From Raffaelea ambrosiae (taxonomy: Eukaryota > Ascomycota > Sordariomycetes > Ophiostomatales > Ophiostomataceae): DNA of 64,000 nucleotides. Both the position numbers and the translations under genes were made by a program. The notes beneath the pieces were generated by a model. That model saw only the letters and a program-made list of their open reading frames with translations, made no database searches and was not told the DNA's origin. The stretch covers positions 302,362-366,361 of the forward strand of contig PCDI01000011.1 of the NCBI GenBank assembly GCA_002778195.1. Reading direction: 5' to 3'. Shown here piece after piece: positions 23,587 to 34,196 of this stretch (the first letter of the stretch is position 1; every line of letters begins with the position of its first letter).

Positions 23587-24033
23587 GAAATGTGATACCA
23601 TAGACGAGGGTGGAATGTGAGATAGACAACGTCCTCTTTTTTTCTTTGAGTTTTTTTAGTTTTGGAGCCAAGGTTTGCTTGTCGCTTGATTTTCTTTTCT
23701 TTAGGAAGTACCCTTTTTAACGTTTTTTTGGCCGTGTAGCTCTGATAGCGGTTGATAGTCAGCCAGGTAGCAAGGGATTGTTTTGGTTTGATTTTTCACA
23801 TTTGCGTCGATGTGTCCTGCTGTCTGCTGCCTTGTCTCTCACAGTCGTCTCTCACGGTCGTCTGTTTGTTTTTGTATTCGTAGGGTATCGGATTCGACGT
23901 AGAACTCAACTTCATATCAATATACACACAAGCTATGCTATCATCATCTCTTTGGATGCTTTTTTTTTTTTTTTCCCTCTCCTTGCCTTCCTTGTTTTCT
24001 TCCTTCTTTTCAGGAAATCTCCCCGACCCCTCC
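23587..24033. terminator. Convergent 3' region AMPK beta / KAE1
   Basis: 447 bp between opposing stop codons, rich in T runs (23637-23660, 23960-23972), consistent with 3' untranslated regions. No gene seen. Confidence 0.5.
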
Positions 24034-25236
24034 TCAGTCTTGCCGCCATGTCACCAGCACCTCGTCCGTCCGGAACCGCTGCGTGGGCGCACTGTCGCCC
24101 AGCGCCGTCGCAAAGCCCGTCTCGTGCGCCAGCAGGCCCGCGTGCGCAATCATGATGCCGTTGTCGATGCAGAACCGCTCGTCCGTCGCGTACACGCTGC
24201 CGCCCCGCTCCGCCGCCATCTGGCCCATCATCGCCTGCAGCCGCTCGTTGCACCCCACGCCGCCCACAATCAGCACCTGCCGGCTGCCCACGTGCGCCAT
24301 CGCCCGCTCCGTGATCTCCACCAGCATCGCAAACACCGTCTCCTGCAGCGAGAAGCAGAGGTCCGCCGGGGTGATCTCGTGGTGGTCTCCCCCGTCGTCG
24401 TTGTTGTCGTTGTTGTTGCTGCTGCTCTCCACCTTTACCTTCTTGCCCGCCCGCATCTGCGCCGCCCACTCGTCCGCCCGCGTCAGCACCCCGGAAAACG
24501 AACAGTCCATCCCCTTGACGCCGTACGGCAGGTCCAGCAGCAGGGGGGCCCGCCCGCCCGGAAAGGGCCCCTTGGCCAGCTGCTCAATGTTGTACCCGGG
24601 CGCCGGGTCGTTGGACAGCCGCAGCGTGCGCGCAAACCGGTCCAGGCAGTTGCCGACGGCCACGTCGAGCGTCTCGCCAAAGATGCGGTACCGCCGGCCC
24701 GCATAGGCAATGACCTGCGAGTTGCCGCCCGACACATAGAGCACCACCGGGTGCCGCGCCCCCGTCACCGCCCGCCCCATCTCAATGTGGCCCACGCAGT
24801 GATTCACGCCCACGAGCGGCTTGCGCCACAGCAGCGCCAGCGTGCGCGCCGCCACCGCCACCGCATGCAGCGGCGCGCCCATCCCGGGGCCCTTGGTGAA
24901 GCACACGCAGTCGATCTGCTGGGCCGGCGCCGTGACGCCGGCCTCGGCCAGCGCGCGCCGGGCCACCGCCACGAACATGGCCCGGTGGTGCTGGGCCGTC
25001 TCGCGCGGGAGGAAGCCCGTGCCGGGCGGGCTGACAAAGGTGTCCCGGATGTTGGACAGCACAATCGCGGCCTCGGGCGAGCCGAGCAGGCCCGGGTCGG
25101 GCAGGCCGGTGGTCGCGTCGACCGGGTGGGCAATGACGCCGATGCCGAGCTTGTTGGCGGAGCCTTCGCAGCCGACGGCGATGCGGTAGGTCTTGCTCGG
25201 GTCGAGCTTGGGGTGCTGGATCGCGAGGGGGGCCAT
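24034..25236 (-). CDS. KAE1: tRNA N6-adenosine threonylcarbamoyltransferase, KEOPS/EKC subunit
   Basis: Catalytic subunit of the cytoplasmic/nuclear KEOPS complex that makes t6A37 on ANN-decoding tRNAs. A single exon codes for 400 residues. The ASKHA fold is visible throughout: IAVGCEGSANKLGIGVI, IDCVCFTKGPGMGAPL, the metal-binding HxxxH in VNHCVGHIEMG (His146, His150), VVLYVSGGNSQVIAY, FGETLDVAVGNCLDRFAR, MDCSFSGVL, VLIVGGVGCNERLQ and DERFCIDNGIMIAHAG. Features VNHCVGHIEMGR and the absence of a clear presequence place it with cytosolic Kae1 rather than mitochondrial Qri7. A short Asn/Asp/Ser-rich insertion (about residues 277-293, SSSNNNDNNDDGGDHHE) is unusual. The start was set at MAPLAIQHPK; an in-frame ATG 60 nt upstream (25296) would add a proline-rich MLPHLVVAPPPLPPPPSFPK. 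Confidence 0.96.
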   Translation of the reverse strand: MAPLAIQHPKLDPSKTYRIAVGCEGSANKLGIGVIAHPVDATTGLPDPGLLGSPEAAIVLSNIRDTFVSPPGTGFLPRETAQHHRAMFVAVARRALAEAGVTAPAQQIDCVCFTKGPGMGAPLHAVAVAARTLALLWRKPLVGVNHCVGHIEMGRAVTGARHPVVLYVSGGNSQVIAYAGRRYRIFGETLDVAVGNCLDRFARTLRLSNDPAPGYNIEQLAKGPFPGGRAPLLLDLPYGVKGMDCSFSGVLTRADEWAAQMRAGKKVKVESSSNNNDNNDDGGDHHEITPADLCFSLQETVFAMLVEITERAMAHVGSRQVLIVGGVGCNERLQAMMGQMAAERGGSVYATDERFCIDNGIMIAHAGLLAHETGFATALGDSAPTQRFRTDEVLVTWRQD

Positions 25237-26895
25237 CTTTGGAAAAGAAGGCGGGGGGGGAAGAGGGGGGGGGGCCACGACAAGGTGAGGCAACAACAGA
25301 GTGTCTTGTTGTTTGTTCTCTTCACGCTTGAAGACGAATCAAGTAGCCCCAAGTCAGAAATCGGCCCGAGCTTTCAGTACTAAAAATGAAAACAATGTGA
25401 AGAAAAAATTGTCTGTCTCTTATTTTTTCAAAGAAAAAAAAAATAAAACCACTCCCAAATTCAGATTTTCGTTTCTCTTTTCTTTTTTTCAGTTTGAAAT
25501 TTGTCAGACCCGTTTGTTCGTTCAGCATGCGTCTGCCTCCATATGTGAAGCCAAACCGGAGAAGAGCTCCCAGGCCTTGCCTGGCACGCAGATATAATTT
25601 TGTATTCAAATAGGACGGGTTGGTTATACTGGTGGAGGCGGGCGAGCCAGTCAGACTCTTGCCATGTCGAGTGACTATTAGTTGCCATTCTTCCTATTGA
25701 GCTAGCGGTGGGGCACGGCAGTAAAAGGCAGTTGGCTGGGTTGGGTTGGATGTGTGATTTCCCAGTCTGTGCCCCACAAAAAGGCTGCCAAGGCCGATAT
25801 GGTCATTCCCCCATCTTACACAACATTTCTCACCTTTTTCTTTTTTTCTTTTTTACCGCTCTCTTACACAACCACTTGCCACACACTCTGTCTCTCTTCC
25901 TATTTTGTTTTGTGTGCTTTCTTTCTGTTCTTTTTGGCCTGCTTGCTATGCGCGTCGTCTTGGACCCCTAAGCATCTTCTTGCTCGCGGCGTCCTCACTA
26001 GAGGCACCTGTCCTGCTTTCGCACACAAGTCACCTCGGCAAGGAGAAATCCCTCCTCTCCCACCAACCATGGCCGCCTGGTTCGGCCCCATGGCCTCACC
26101 GATCAGACCGATCTGACTCTGGAACAAGGACCAGCATGGACCATGCTTGACCGTCGTCCCTGTTCTTCTTGTCCAAGAAAGAGAAGTGATGTTCTTGCGG
26201 ACAAAAGATCACCAGCCTCTCCTTTTGTCTGCCAGACATCTGCCTCGTCTTTGTAGGTTGAGCGCTTGCGTCTTCTTTTACCTTTTTTTCCTTCACCTGA
26301 AACACACTCTGCATCACGTCACCTGTCCCAAGAACGGGCTGTGTGGTCTTAAATATTTTCGGATTTTTTGTTTCCTGTCAAAACCAGAAGAAGTGTTTCT
26401 GGCAGCAGGGCTTTTTTTCGGTTTGTTCCCATGCCCAAACCCCATTCCGAGTGTGGTCCTGGTCTTCCCTTTCCGACCACCACATATCCAAGTCCCAACC
26501 CGAACCCGCCAAATCTTTCCTCCAAGTCTTTCCTCCCGTATTGATATGTACATGGGAAAATGCAAACCGCTAATACTACATGGAGAGACAAAAACATAAA
26601 CAAATGATAAAGAGAACAATATGATAACCCAAACCGCAACGCCATGCATCAATGGGGGGAAACCCCGCCATACCGGTTACCAGTCGCCGTCCTAGTACAG
26701 GTTTTCTAACGCCCCCAAAATATAAATAAAGAGTCGAGGGGGTCGGGAAGACACGTTCAGCCGAGAACGCCAAGCAACAAACAGGACACGATTCGAGGAG
26801 ACCCCGAGGAGACCCCGAGGAGAACCTGAGAACCTGAGGAGAAAAGAGTGAAGTGGGGGAGGCGACGATGACCACAATGGCAGAGCAATGTTCTC
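25237..26895. other. Intergenic, upstream of KAE1 and downstream of EPL1
   Basis: 1.66 kb between two genes on the minus strand: KAE1 promoter near 25237-25500 (G-run at 25250-25274, A/T-rich beyond) and EPL1 3' region near 26700-26895, which contains a short repeated GAGGAGACCCC (26797-26822). No further gene was recognised in either strand. Confidence 0.5.
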
Positions 26896-29005
26896 TCAAG
26901 AGGATGCTGTGACTGCTGGAACAGATGGCGCCGATGCTGCAGCTCCTGCAGCTCCTGCTGCCGCTGCTGCCGCTGCGACCGCTGCTACAGCTGCAGGGTG
27001 AGCTCGGATCTGACTAGATGACCGAGGTTGTTGGGGAACCCCGTTTGGTCGACCCCCTGCAAGCTCTGGCCGCCGCATGGGATACGGCCAAGAAAGCGGA
27101 AGCGTCGACCGGAACTTGAGCGCCTTTGTGCCATACGGGTCGTATGCAATTACATCCGACTCGTCATCGCTGTCGTCATGATCATACTTCCAGCGATCTG
27201 TCTCCATGTCCACGTCCATGAACCCGTTGCGCGGCGGCGACAGCTCCCGAGGCGGGCTGGGCAATTTCCTGCGGTCGATCCACAAGCGGTTCAACCGGCC
27301 AATGCGCCGACGGAACTGGAGGTTGGGAGGAGCAGCATCGTCCGCCGAGGCCGGTGCGCCGTGGAAGTAGAACACCGGCGGCATTTGTGGCTCATCGATT
27401 TCCATGGCCAGTGGCTCGTCTTCATTGGAGCCCTCCGACGCAGGCGGAGTCATCAAATATTGCGTCTTGGCCGTTCGGAAGCTTGGCTGGACGTTCTCGC
27501 CTCTGACCGGCGGCAGAGGCTCACAAGTCAAATCCACGTGGTGTTCATTCCAGCGACGATGATTTTCAATCCTCTTCACAACATCGGCACGAAGCTCTTT
27601 CTCCTTTTCAGAAATCGACTCAGACAGCAATACGAGTTCCAACTCCGGCTGCCGGCCATCGTTTCGGGCCGGGGCGCGAACCTGAGTGCCGGGTGTGCGC
27701 TGTGCAAGAGACAAGTCTGGTGCCTTCTTCTTCTGAGGCTGATAAAGGGGAGAGAGAGAATTGTCAGCATTGCCAATGATCGACGCGCAGGTTTTCGGTA
27801 TGCAACGATGCTTCCGAGCTTTCGGGGTGTTGAGGGATGTCAGGCTTACCTTCTGGTTGACGAGGTCTTCATCATCCGCCTTGATGCCAAGGCGGACCTT
27901 CATCTGCTTGAGCTTGTGTCTCTCCTCATACACAGCACGATCTGTCAGGAGCAAGTCACGCTTCAAAACCTCGCGATCGTAAGCAAGGATGACCAATTGG
28001 CGACCCTCCTCCAGCTCGCGCCGCAACTTCTTGAGCTTGTCTGCGCTCTGAACATCACGGGCTCTGGTCTTGCGAGTTTGCCTAACTTCTCTTCTCCTGA
28101 AGCACACAAAGGGGTCCATCTCATCGGTCTCCTGGTGTGTCTCGAACTTGAGCGATGGATGAACAGTGCCACCCAGCATCTGTCTCCGCGACTTCCAGTA
28201 TTCATAGATGTCTTTGGCGTGGTGCATCACTTTGGGCTTCTGCAGCATGGCCAAGCCGGGGACCATGTGGTCATAGGGCGCAATGGTCTTATCCACGGAT
28301 GCATAAGGGGTGGATATGGACGCCGTTTGCTCAAACACCTCCATGATTCGCTCAAAGTCATCTTCGGACAGCTTGTCCTTCGCGGACCGCTTCTCGTTGT
28401 ACGACTTCAAGAATTCGTCATCCTCCTCTGTCATATCATACAGGCAAGCTACACACTCCTCGACAGTCTGAGAGAAGCGGATGTAGTTGGCCGGTTGTTG
28501 GAACTTGCGCGCGTAGAGCGAGTCCGTGTTGATATCGCTCTCCTTTGGTGGCGGCACAGGAATCTCATTGTCTGTGCTGGCGGCTGCGCCCTGCAGCACG
28601 ACTTGGAGATGGTATTCCTGAAGAAGGGATAGTGTCAGCCATCAATGCTCTTTCTGTGTGTTTAGTCGACGTGCAGTTGTGACGGAGTCGCATGCAGTTC
28701 GCATGTAGTTGGCATGCGGTTGGCATGCAGTTCAACATCGTGAAGTCACGGGATCATATGGGTCACGTGTAGTTCCACGTGATCAGACGACGATGGGTGG
28801 GAAAATAAACAAAGTCGATGGAAATCGATGAATTTTTCATCAGTATTGAAAAACTCACATTTTCTTCTGCTTGTTCAACACCAGTCGCGATCTGTGTCTC
28901 GGTGGTGAGGGCCTCATATTCGCTGGGGTCGACCTGGTCCTCACGTAAAACCGGGAGGGCTGTTTTGATGTTGAGTTTTTTGTAGCGGACCTTGCGCGTG
29001 GCCAT
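26896..29005 (-). CDS. EPL1: Enhancer of polycomb-like protein, NuA4 subunit
   Basis: Scaffold of the NuA4/Piccolo histone H4-H2A acetyltransferase. Three exons: 29005-28859, 28617-27850, 27738-26896, in phase, 585 residues. The EPcA domain fills the N-terminus: MATRKVRYKKLNIKTALPVL, then EYHLQVVLQ across intron 1, IPVPPPKESDINTDSLYARK, YIRFSQTVEECVACLYDMTE, DEEFLKSYN-like acidic helix, FERIMEVFEQ, and WKSRRQMLGGTVHPSLKFE; then DPFVCFRRREVRQTRKTRARD. The C-terminal third contains FRRRIGRLNRLWIDRR and DRWKYDHDDSDDES, and ends in an Ala-rich tail. Intron 2 is 111 nt with no stop in frame, so its retention would insert 37 residues. Intron 1 holds an 11-nt tandem repeat and two CACGTG sites. Confidence 0.95.
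28689..28732. repeat. Four 11-nt units SGCATGYRGTT in EPL1 intron 1
   Basis: CGCATGCAGTT, CGCATGTAGTT, GGCATGCGGTT, GGCATGCAGTT back to back; three of the four units contain the palindrome GCATGC. Intronic in EPL1. Confidence 0.9.
28764..28781. promoter_or_regulatory. Pair of CACGTG E-boxes in EPL1 intron 1
   Basis: CACGTG at 28764-28769 and again at 28776-28781, 12 bp apart, about 225-240 nt inside the transcribed region from the start codon. CACGTG is the site of bHLH factors such as Cbf1 in fungi; function here is inferred. Confidence 0.5.
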
Positions 29006-30675
29006 GGCTACGGCGGGAAAAAAAATGCGTAAGGGTCGCGACAAAAAGGGGGAAATGGGCACCGAGCCCGCGGAAAATCCGCTTCAAATTGGCTCAGGTA
29101 ACAAAATGGGCCATGCGACACGGCCTGGTCGACTTTTTTCGATGAAAAGAGTCGCTTTGAGGTGGTTTTTGATGCTTCGGAAAATGGGCCAATTTTCTGC
29201 GTCGCTGCTGGCAGATTTGGGGGGGGAGTGTTCCTTACTGTGAAAATTTTTCGTCTCTCTGTGGTGGTGTGTTTGCAGGGTGGACTTTGCGGCCGGCAAA
29301 GGGTGCGAGAGATAGGAGGCGGGGATTTTGGGGGGGGGAAGGAGGATCTGTGCTGAGGGAAATTAAGGCGGGAAAGAGAAAAACACCCAACTCGATTTGC
29401 TGACGCCCACCTCTCCCGGGCAGTGCAAAACTTTTGAGTGCGCCCCAGGGGCAAACCGCACTCGTCATTACAGGTGTCTGCAGGGACACAGTGTAAGTTG
29501 TAGGACCGTATGAGGCCAGTTCGTCTCCCCTTTTAGCGCCTGTCCTCTGCTTATGTTGCTTACTCTCGTTCTTTTTTGCACCGCTGAATTGCGTCGAACG
29601 CTTTGCATCAATTGATGGTACATCTTTGCAATTTTGCTAGAAATTCAAAACAAATGCCGATCATCAAGATCCATCTGAATTTTATGTCGAGCATTTTTCC
29701 AACCATATATCGTCTGTCGCCATTGTTCAGGCATCAGAAAGCGGCAGAGCGGCCCCAACAGCTGGGCTGCAAGTTGCGACGCGTTTCTGTCCGAGGCACC
29801 CTAAATTCCAGCACATAAAACAGTGCGCAAGCATATGACTGAACTGTGGTGTAGTGGCTCGGTGACTAATCGGCGATTAGTTTACGAGTATATGACGACA
29901 CTTGTCTTTGGTCTTTGTTTTGACGATAGCGCCGTTGCAAACCACTTTCGAAATAGGAAGTTGTGAGAAGTTACCTTGTGAAGTCTAATCTTGTGTCCAC
30001 TTCACGGTGGTCAACAATGTGTCGCCATTCGGTGCGATCAGCAAGACCGGAAAAGCAGCGAGTAAAAGAAACTTAATAATAATAAATAACAGAAAAAGGG
30101 GGGGGCCAAAAAAAAAAGAAAGAAGAAATCGCAAGAAAATCGAGGAAACTACATCGTGAAGCCTATAGAACTGATTTGTGTCTGTCTTCAGCCCGAGGAA
30201 GAATAGAAGAATACTTGCTCGACAAGGACGTTTCATCACGTGGTGTGACTAGCCTTTCCTGATTTCGAAAAAGGGGTAAGATTAGATAAGAACGTTGTGA
30301 CGGTGTAGCACGTGATATTCGCGGGAGCTTCACCACCCCCACTAATGTCTTACCTGGGAAGACATTCCCGCCTCAGCCTTACCAACGAAAACCCGACGAC
30401 GACCAACCACGACGAACACCCAACACCAGCAGACCGCCTCTGTCCTTTCTTTACGAGTATATTTACGAACCGCAAAGAGGCTCTGCATACAACTTCTTGT
30501 CCAGCGGGCGAATCGAAAAGGCGAGCGACACTACAAATACGCGCGCAGGTCGACCAGCGGGCACGGGACGTTGGGACGCCGACCTAACATTTCGCAAGAC
30601 AAGAGACGGCGAGAGAGAGAGAGAGAGAGAGAGAGAATCCTACGGACGAAGATTATTCACAACTAGACACTAGTC
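29006..30675. promoter_or_regulatory. Divergent region EPL1 / calcineurin B
   Basis: 1.67 kb between starts facing away. Includes two TACGAGTA octamers (29883-29890, 30452-30459), two CACGTG sites (30237-30242, 30309-30314) and a (GA)13 tract just before the calcineurin B start. No gene was recognised; a box-A-like TGGTGTAGTGG at about 29847 has no matching box B. Confidence 0.55.
30611..30636. repeat. (GA)13 microsatellite in the calcineurin B leader
   Basis: Thirteen GA dinucleotides ending 39 nt before the ATG. A second GA tract (31169-31186) lies in intron 3 of the same gene. Confidence 0.9.
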
Positions 30676-31707
30676 ATGGGTAACACGACCAGTGTTGTCC
30701 TGGACAGCATTGTCCAGGGTTCAAACTGTGGGTTGCTTCCCCCGAGGGAGTAACGGTGCTCCAGATGAAGGGAACACGGGAGACAGTCTCGGTCGGGGGG
30801 GTGGGGAGTGTGCTGTTTCTCAACTGCGCAGAGCTAACAGGTGCACAGTCGATCGAGATGAGGTGGATCGCTTAAAGAAGCGGTTTATGAAGCTCGACAA
30901 GGTGTGTATGCGAACGGATGAAAGCGTTGGGCAAAGATGCGGAAAGAGAGAACCCATCGATGTGGACACACGTCGCTTTGCATGCATACACTGCTTGTCT
31001 TCTTTGCTGACAATTTCCTTTTTTTCAAGGACAACTCCGGCACGATTGAGCGTGACGAGTTCCTGAGCCTCCCCCAGATCGCCTCCAACCCTCTGGCAAC
31101 AAGGTGGGTACAGAAAGACACAAGACGCCGCGATGACAAGAGAGATACGCACGCGCGCTCACAAAGGAGGAGAGAGAGAGAGAGAGCGCAAGAAAGAGAA
31201 ACTGACCATCCCAGAATGATTGCCATCTTCGATGAAGACGGAGGCGGCAATGTCGACTTCCAAGAGTTCGTGTCGGGCCTGAGCGCGTTCTCATCCAAGG
31301 GCAACAAGCAGCAGAAGCTGCAGTTTGCGTTCAAGGTGTACGACATTGACCGGGACGGCTTCATCAGCAACGGCGAGCTGTTCATCGTGCTCAAGATGAT
31401 GGTGGGAAACAACCTCAAGGACCAGCAGCTGCAGCAGATTGTGGACAAGACCATCATGGAGGCGGACCTGGACCAGGACGGCAAGATCAGCTTTGAGGAG
31501 TTTACAAAGATGGTGGAGAACACTGACGTTAGCATGAGCATGACTCTTGGTATGTCCCCCCCCCCCGGGGGATCCTTTTTCTTTTTCTTTTTTTTGCGTC
31601 CCTATTGCTTTTTTATTTTGTGTCCCAGCACTCTTCCTTTTTCATGTTCTTCTGTAACCCTTTCGCCTTGGCACATAGCTGACTGATTTGTGGCAGACCA
31701 ATTTTAA
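30676..31707 (+). CDS. CNB1: Calcineurin regulatory subunit B
   Basis: Ca2+-binding regulatory subunit of the protein phosphatase calcineurin, which controls Crz1 signalling, stress tolerance and morphogenesis in fungi. Five exons: 30676-30727, 30849-30901, 31030-31103, 31215-31549, 31697-31707, in phase, 174 residues, the family's usual length. It starts MGNTTS, an N-myristoylation signal. Four EF-hand loops are visible: DKDNSGTIERDE (residues 34-45), DEDGGGNVDFQE, DIDRDGFISNGE and DLDQDGKISFEE, with the linker LSAFSSKGNKQQKLQFAFKV between the pairs. It ends NTDVSMSMTLDQF. Exon 1 was ended at a GTGGGT donor (30728), which restores SNFDRDEVDRL; exon 5 has only 11 nt (DQF and stop). It is convergent with the Q-rich gene 4.2 kb away. 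Confidence 0.97.
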
Positions 31708-32797
31708 TACTCTTCTTTCACGTTTGGCGACTTGTCTGAGCGGGAAAAAAAAAAGGGTGGGTTAGGCATGTCACGATTTATGGTGATGCAAGCACAGTAC
31801 TTTGGGAAGAAAAAAAAGTTCATGGCGCTTAGGATATGGACGGGAGAGGGGATGCACAGCAACACGATCCATGGACAGGCGTGCGGATGTGGATAGTCGT
31901 GTTGGCTGTGTGCAGAGAGAGGAGACACGTGAGCATCCCAAAGACATACGGGTTCTATTTCATTTTTCATTTTTTATCTGTTTCATTTTGGCACCATCTC
32001 TTTCTCTTTTTCTTTCTTCTTTTTTTTGGGAATGATTCGACAATTAGTACGGTCAACCTCGTTTTGTTTTCTTTTCTGGGAGGCACAAGACACTTTTTTT
32101 TTTTTCTTAACTTGATTCACTCTGGGGCAAAGTCGGGTTGCCTATGGTTTTGGTGCCGTGCGGAATGCCTTTGTTCCCACCAGTGACACTCTCTGTTGAT
32201 CAGTTGCGGTACGCGCTTTCCATGGTCGCCGGTAGACTCTTGCAATCTGGTAACTCGCCACCAGAACAGAATACGTTGCCACTTGTTTGATTGAACCACA
32301 CCAAAAAATAAAAAAAAACCCCCAAAACCCAAAAAAACTATAAAACCGGAATAGCACTCCAGTACGGAGACACACTTGCCCAAACACTTAGTCCCCTTTG
32401 CTAGTCATTGGTCCCTTGGTTTCTTCTGGGTGACGCTTCCAGAGCATCACCCGCAGTCTAGACAGTGTCTTCCGGAGGGAACGCTGGTTTGTGACCTGGG
32501 CTGCGACGGCTTGTCATGTAGCTTTGCACCGTAAGCGTGTATATATATGTATGATTGGTACGATCAGAGAGGCCAGTTGCGGAGGCTCAGACCATTGGCC
32601 TCGGCTGGGACTTCCTTCGGGGAAGGATGTGCAGTGGCCACATGCAGCCGGCACATTGGAAAACAAAAGAGCTGCTTCGAGTTGGGTTTTTGGCTAACCC
32701 GAAAGCGCGAGGAGAGAAGAGTCTCTCCGGCTCAGCCTCGAACTTATTTCTATTTCTGCATCCTTCCCGCAATGTTACGGAGCACACTACTGTAGCT

Positions 32798-32848
32798 ATA
32801 TTTTATTTTATTTTATATGTATATTTATATATTTTATTTTATTTTTAT
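32798..32848. repeat. (TTTTA)n AT-rich microsatellite
   Basis: Interrupted TTTTA/TATTT units with a TATATTTATATA core. Similar arrays occur at 34165-34196 and 62505-62536. Confidence 0.8.
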
Positions 32849-34164
32849 TCTTAGCTCTTTTCGAACGAGAAGCTTCATTCTTATTCTCTTTCTCGAAGAG
32901 CTGATTTGTTAGCTGTGAAGAGATTGTGCATGCTTGCAGTCATTGCCTTCCAATAATCCACGGTCGTGGAAAGACTTGTACGATTCCACAGTATTTCTCT
33001 CTCCCCCCCCCCCTCGTCACACAGAGTTGGAACACGAAGATCCAATACATCCCGAAATGGAAATAGAAAAATTGCTCAAAATAAAATCCTTCTGCCAGAA
33101 AATCGTATCATTCCTGCGGGCTTTTTTTTTTTTTTTGCTAATGAATGGCACCTTCCCCAGACCGTGAGGGAAACTAAAGGAACTGGCGGGCTTGGTTTGC
33201 TATGAACGGTTTCCCGCCATTAGCCTTCTTTTCCTGAATCTTTTTCATTTTTTATCGCTCGTGAGAATCTATCCGCCCCCTGTGGCCATGTAGGCCAGAA
33301 GAAGGAGAGAACAACAAAATGACTGCAGTTTTTCGAATGGGAAACAGGCTTTTTTTTTCATGTAAACCAGCTTCATGTGTACTGTTTTTTGCTTTTTTTC
33401 TCTCTCAAAAAAAAGGGGGGGGGGGTGTCGGATGAGAAAACGAGGTAGCATCCGGGTTCCCAGATAGGAAACACAACTTCCAATAAACCATTTCTCTCTT
33501 CGTTTTCAAATTAAGAAAAATAAGAACCCCCCGGCCACATATGCTTTCTTTAAAAAAAAAGTGATCGAGGCTCTTTGTGCAACAAATGGATCTTGCGTCA
33601 TTGAGATCAGCAGATCGTTTGCTGGGGATGGCGAGCTCTGCTGTTGGGTCACAAGGGGATCTCGTCTAGACTGCACGGTTGTTGTTCGTGTACTATGTAT
33701 GTACTCGCGAGGTTCGACAGAGGTACTGTGTAAAAGGAGGCTGCCCTGCATTTGTCTTTTTTTATTTGCACCACACCCTCTTTTTCTGGCCATCTCGAGC
33801 CACGTGGTAGCACACTCGGAAGCCGGGGTGTCCGAGAGAGCAAGACCAGATGCCCCTAAAGATGCGGGAGAGGCAATAGTCCCAGAATTGCGTGTGCAGT
33901 ACGTGTGTCCGTGTGCATGGGTCCTTGGAACAGAGGCCGGTCTGGGGAAAGCTGCAGGACGCACGAGGCAGGGCTACCTACCATGCGTGTAGGAGAAACT
34001 GATCCAGGGCAAGGGCCATCTGGTACAAGGCCCACCAAGTAAAAGAATGCACGATGTACATGTACGATGAGGCACATGTTCCTTCCCAAAGGGACACATG
34101 CAGTTGGATGCAGTCATACACGGGGGGCATGCAGTCAGACGCATTGGGAAGTCTTTGTCTGCTC

Positions 34165-34196
34165 TTTATTTTATTTTATATTTTATTTTATTTTTC
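34165..34196. repeat. (TTTTA)n AT-rich microsatellite
   Basis: Six near-perfect TTTTA units with one TATA interruption, in the spacer downstream of calcineurin B. Confidence 0.8.

Noticed and set aside
27028..28632. 534-codon open frame on the plus strand
   Set aside because: Antisense to EPL1, passes through its intron, no recognisable domain.
29843..29900. tRNA-like TGGTGTAGTGGCT
   Set aside because: No box B (GTTCRA) follows within 100 nt and no cloverleaf forms.
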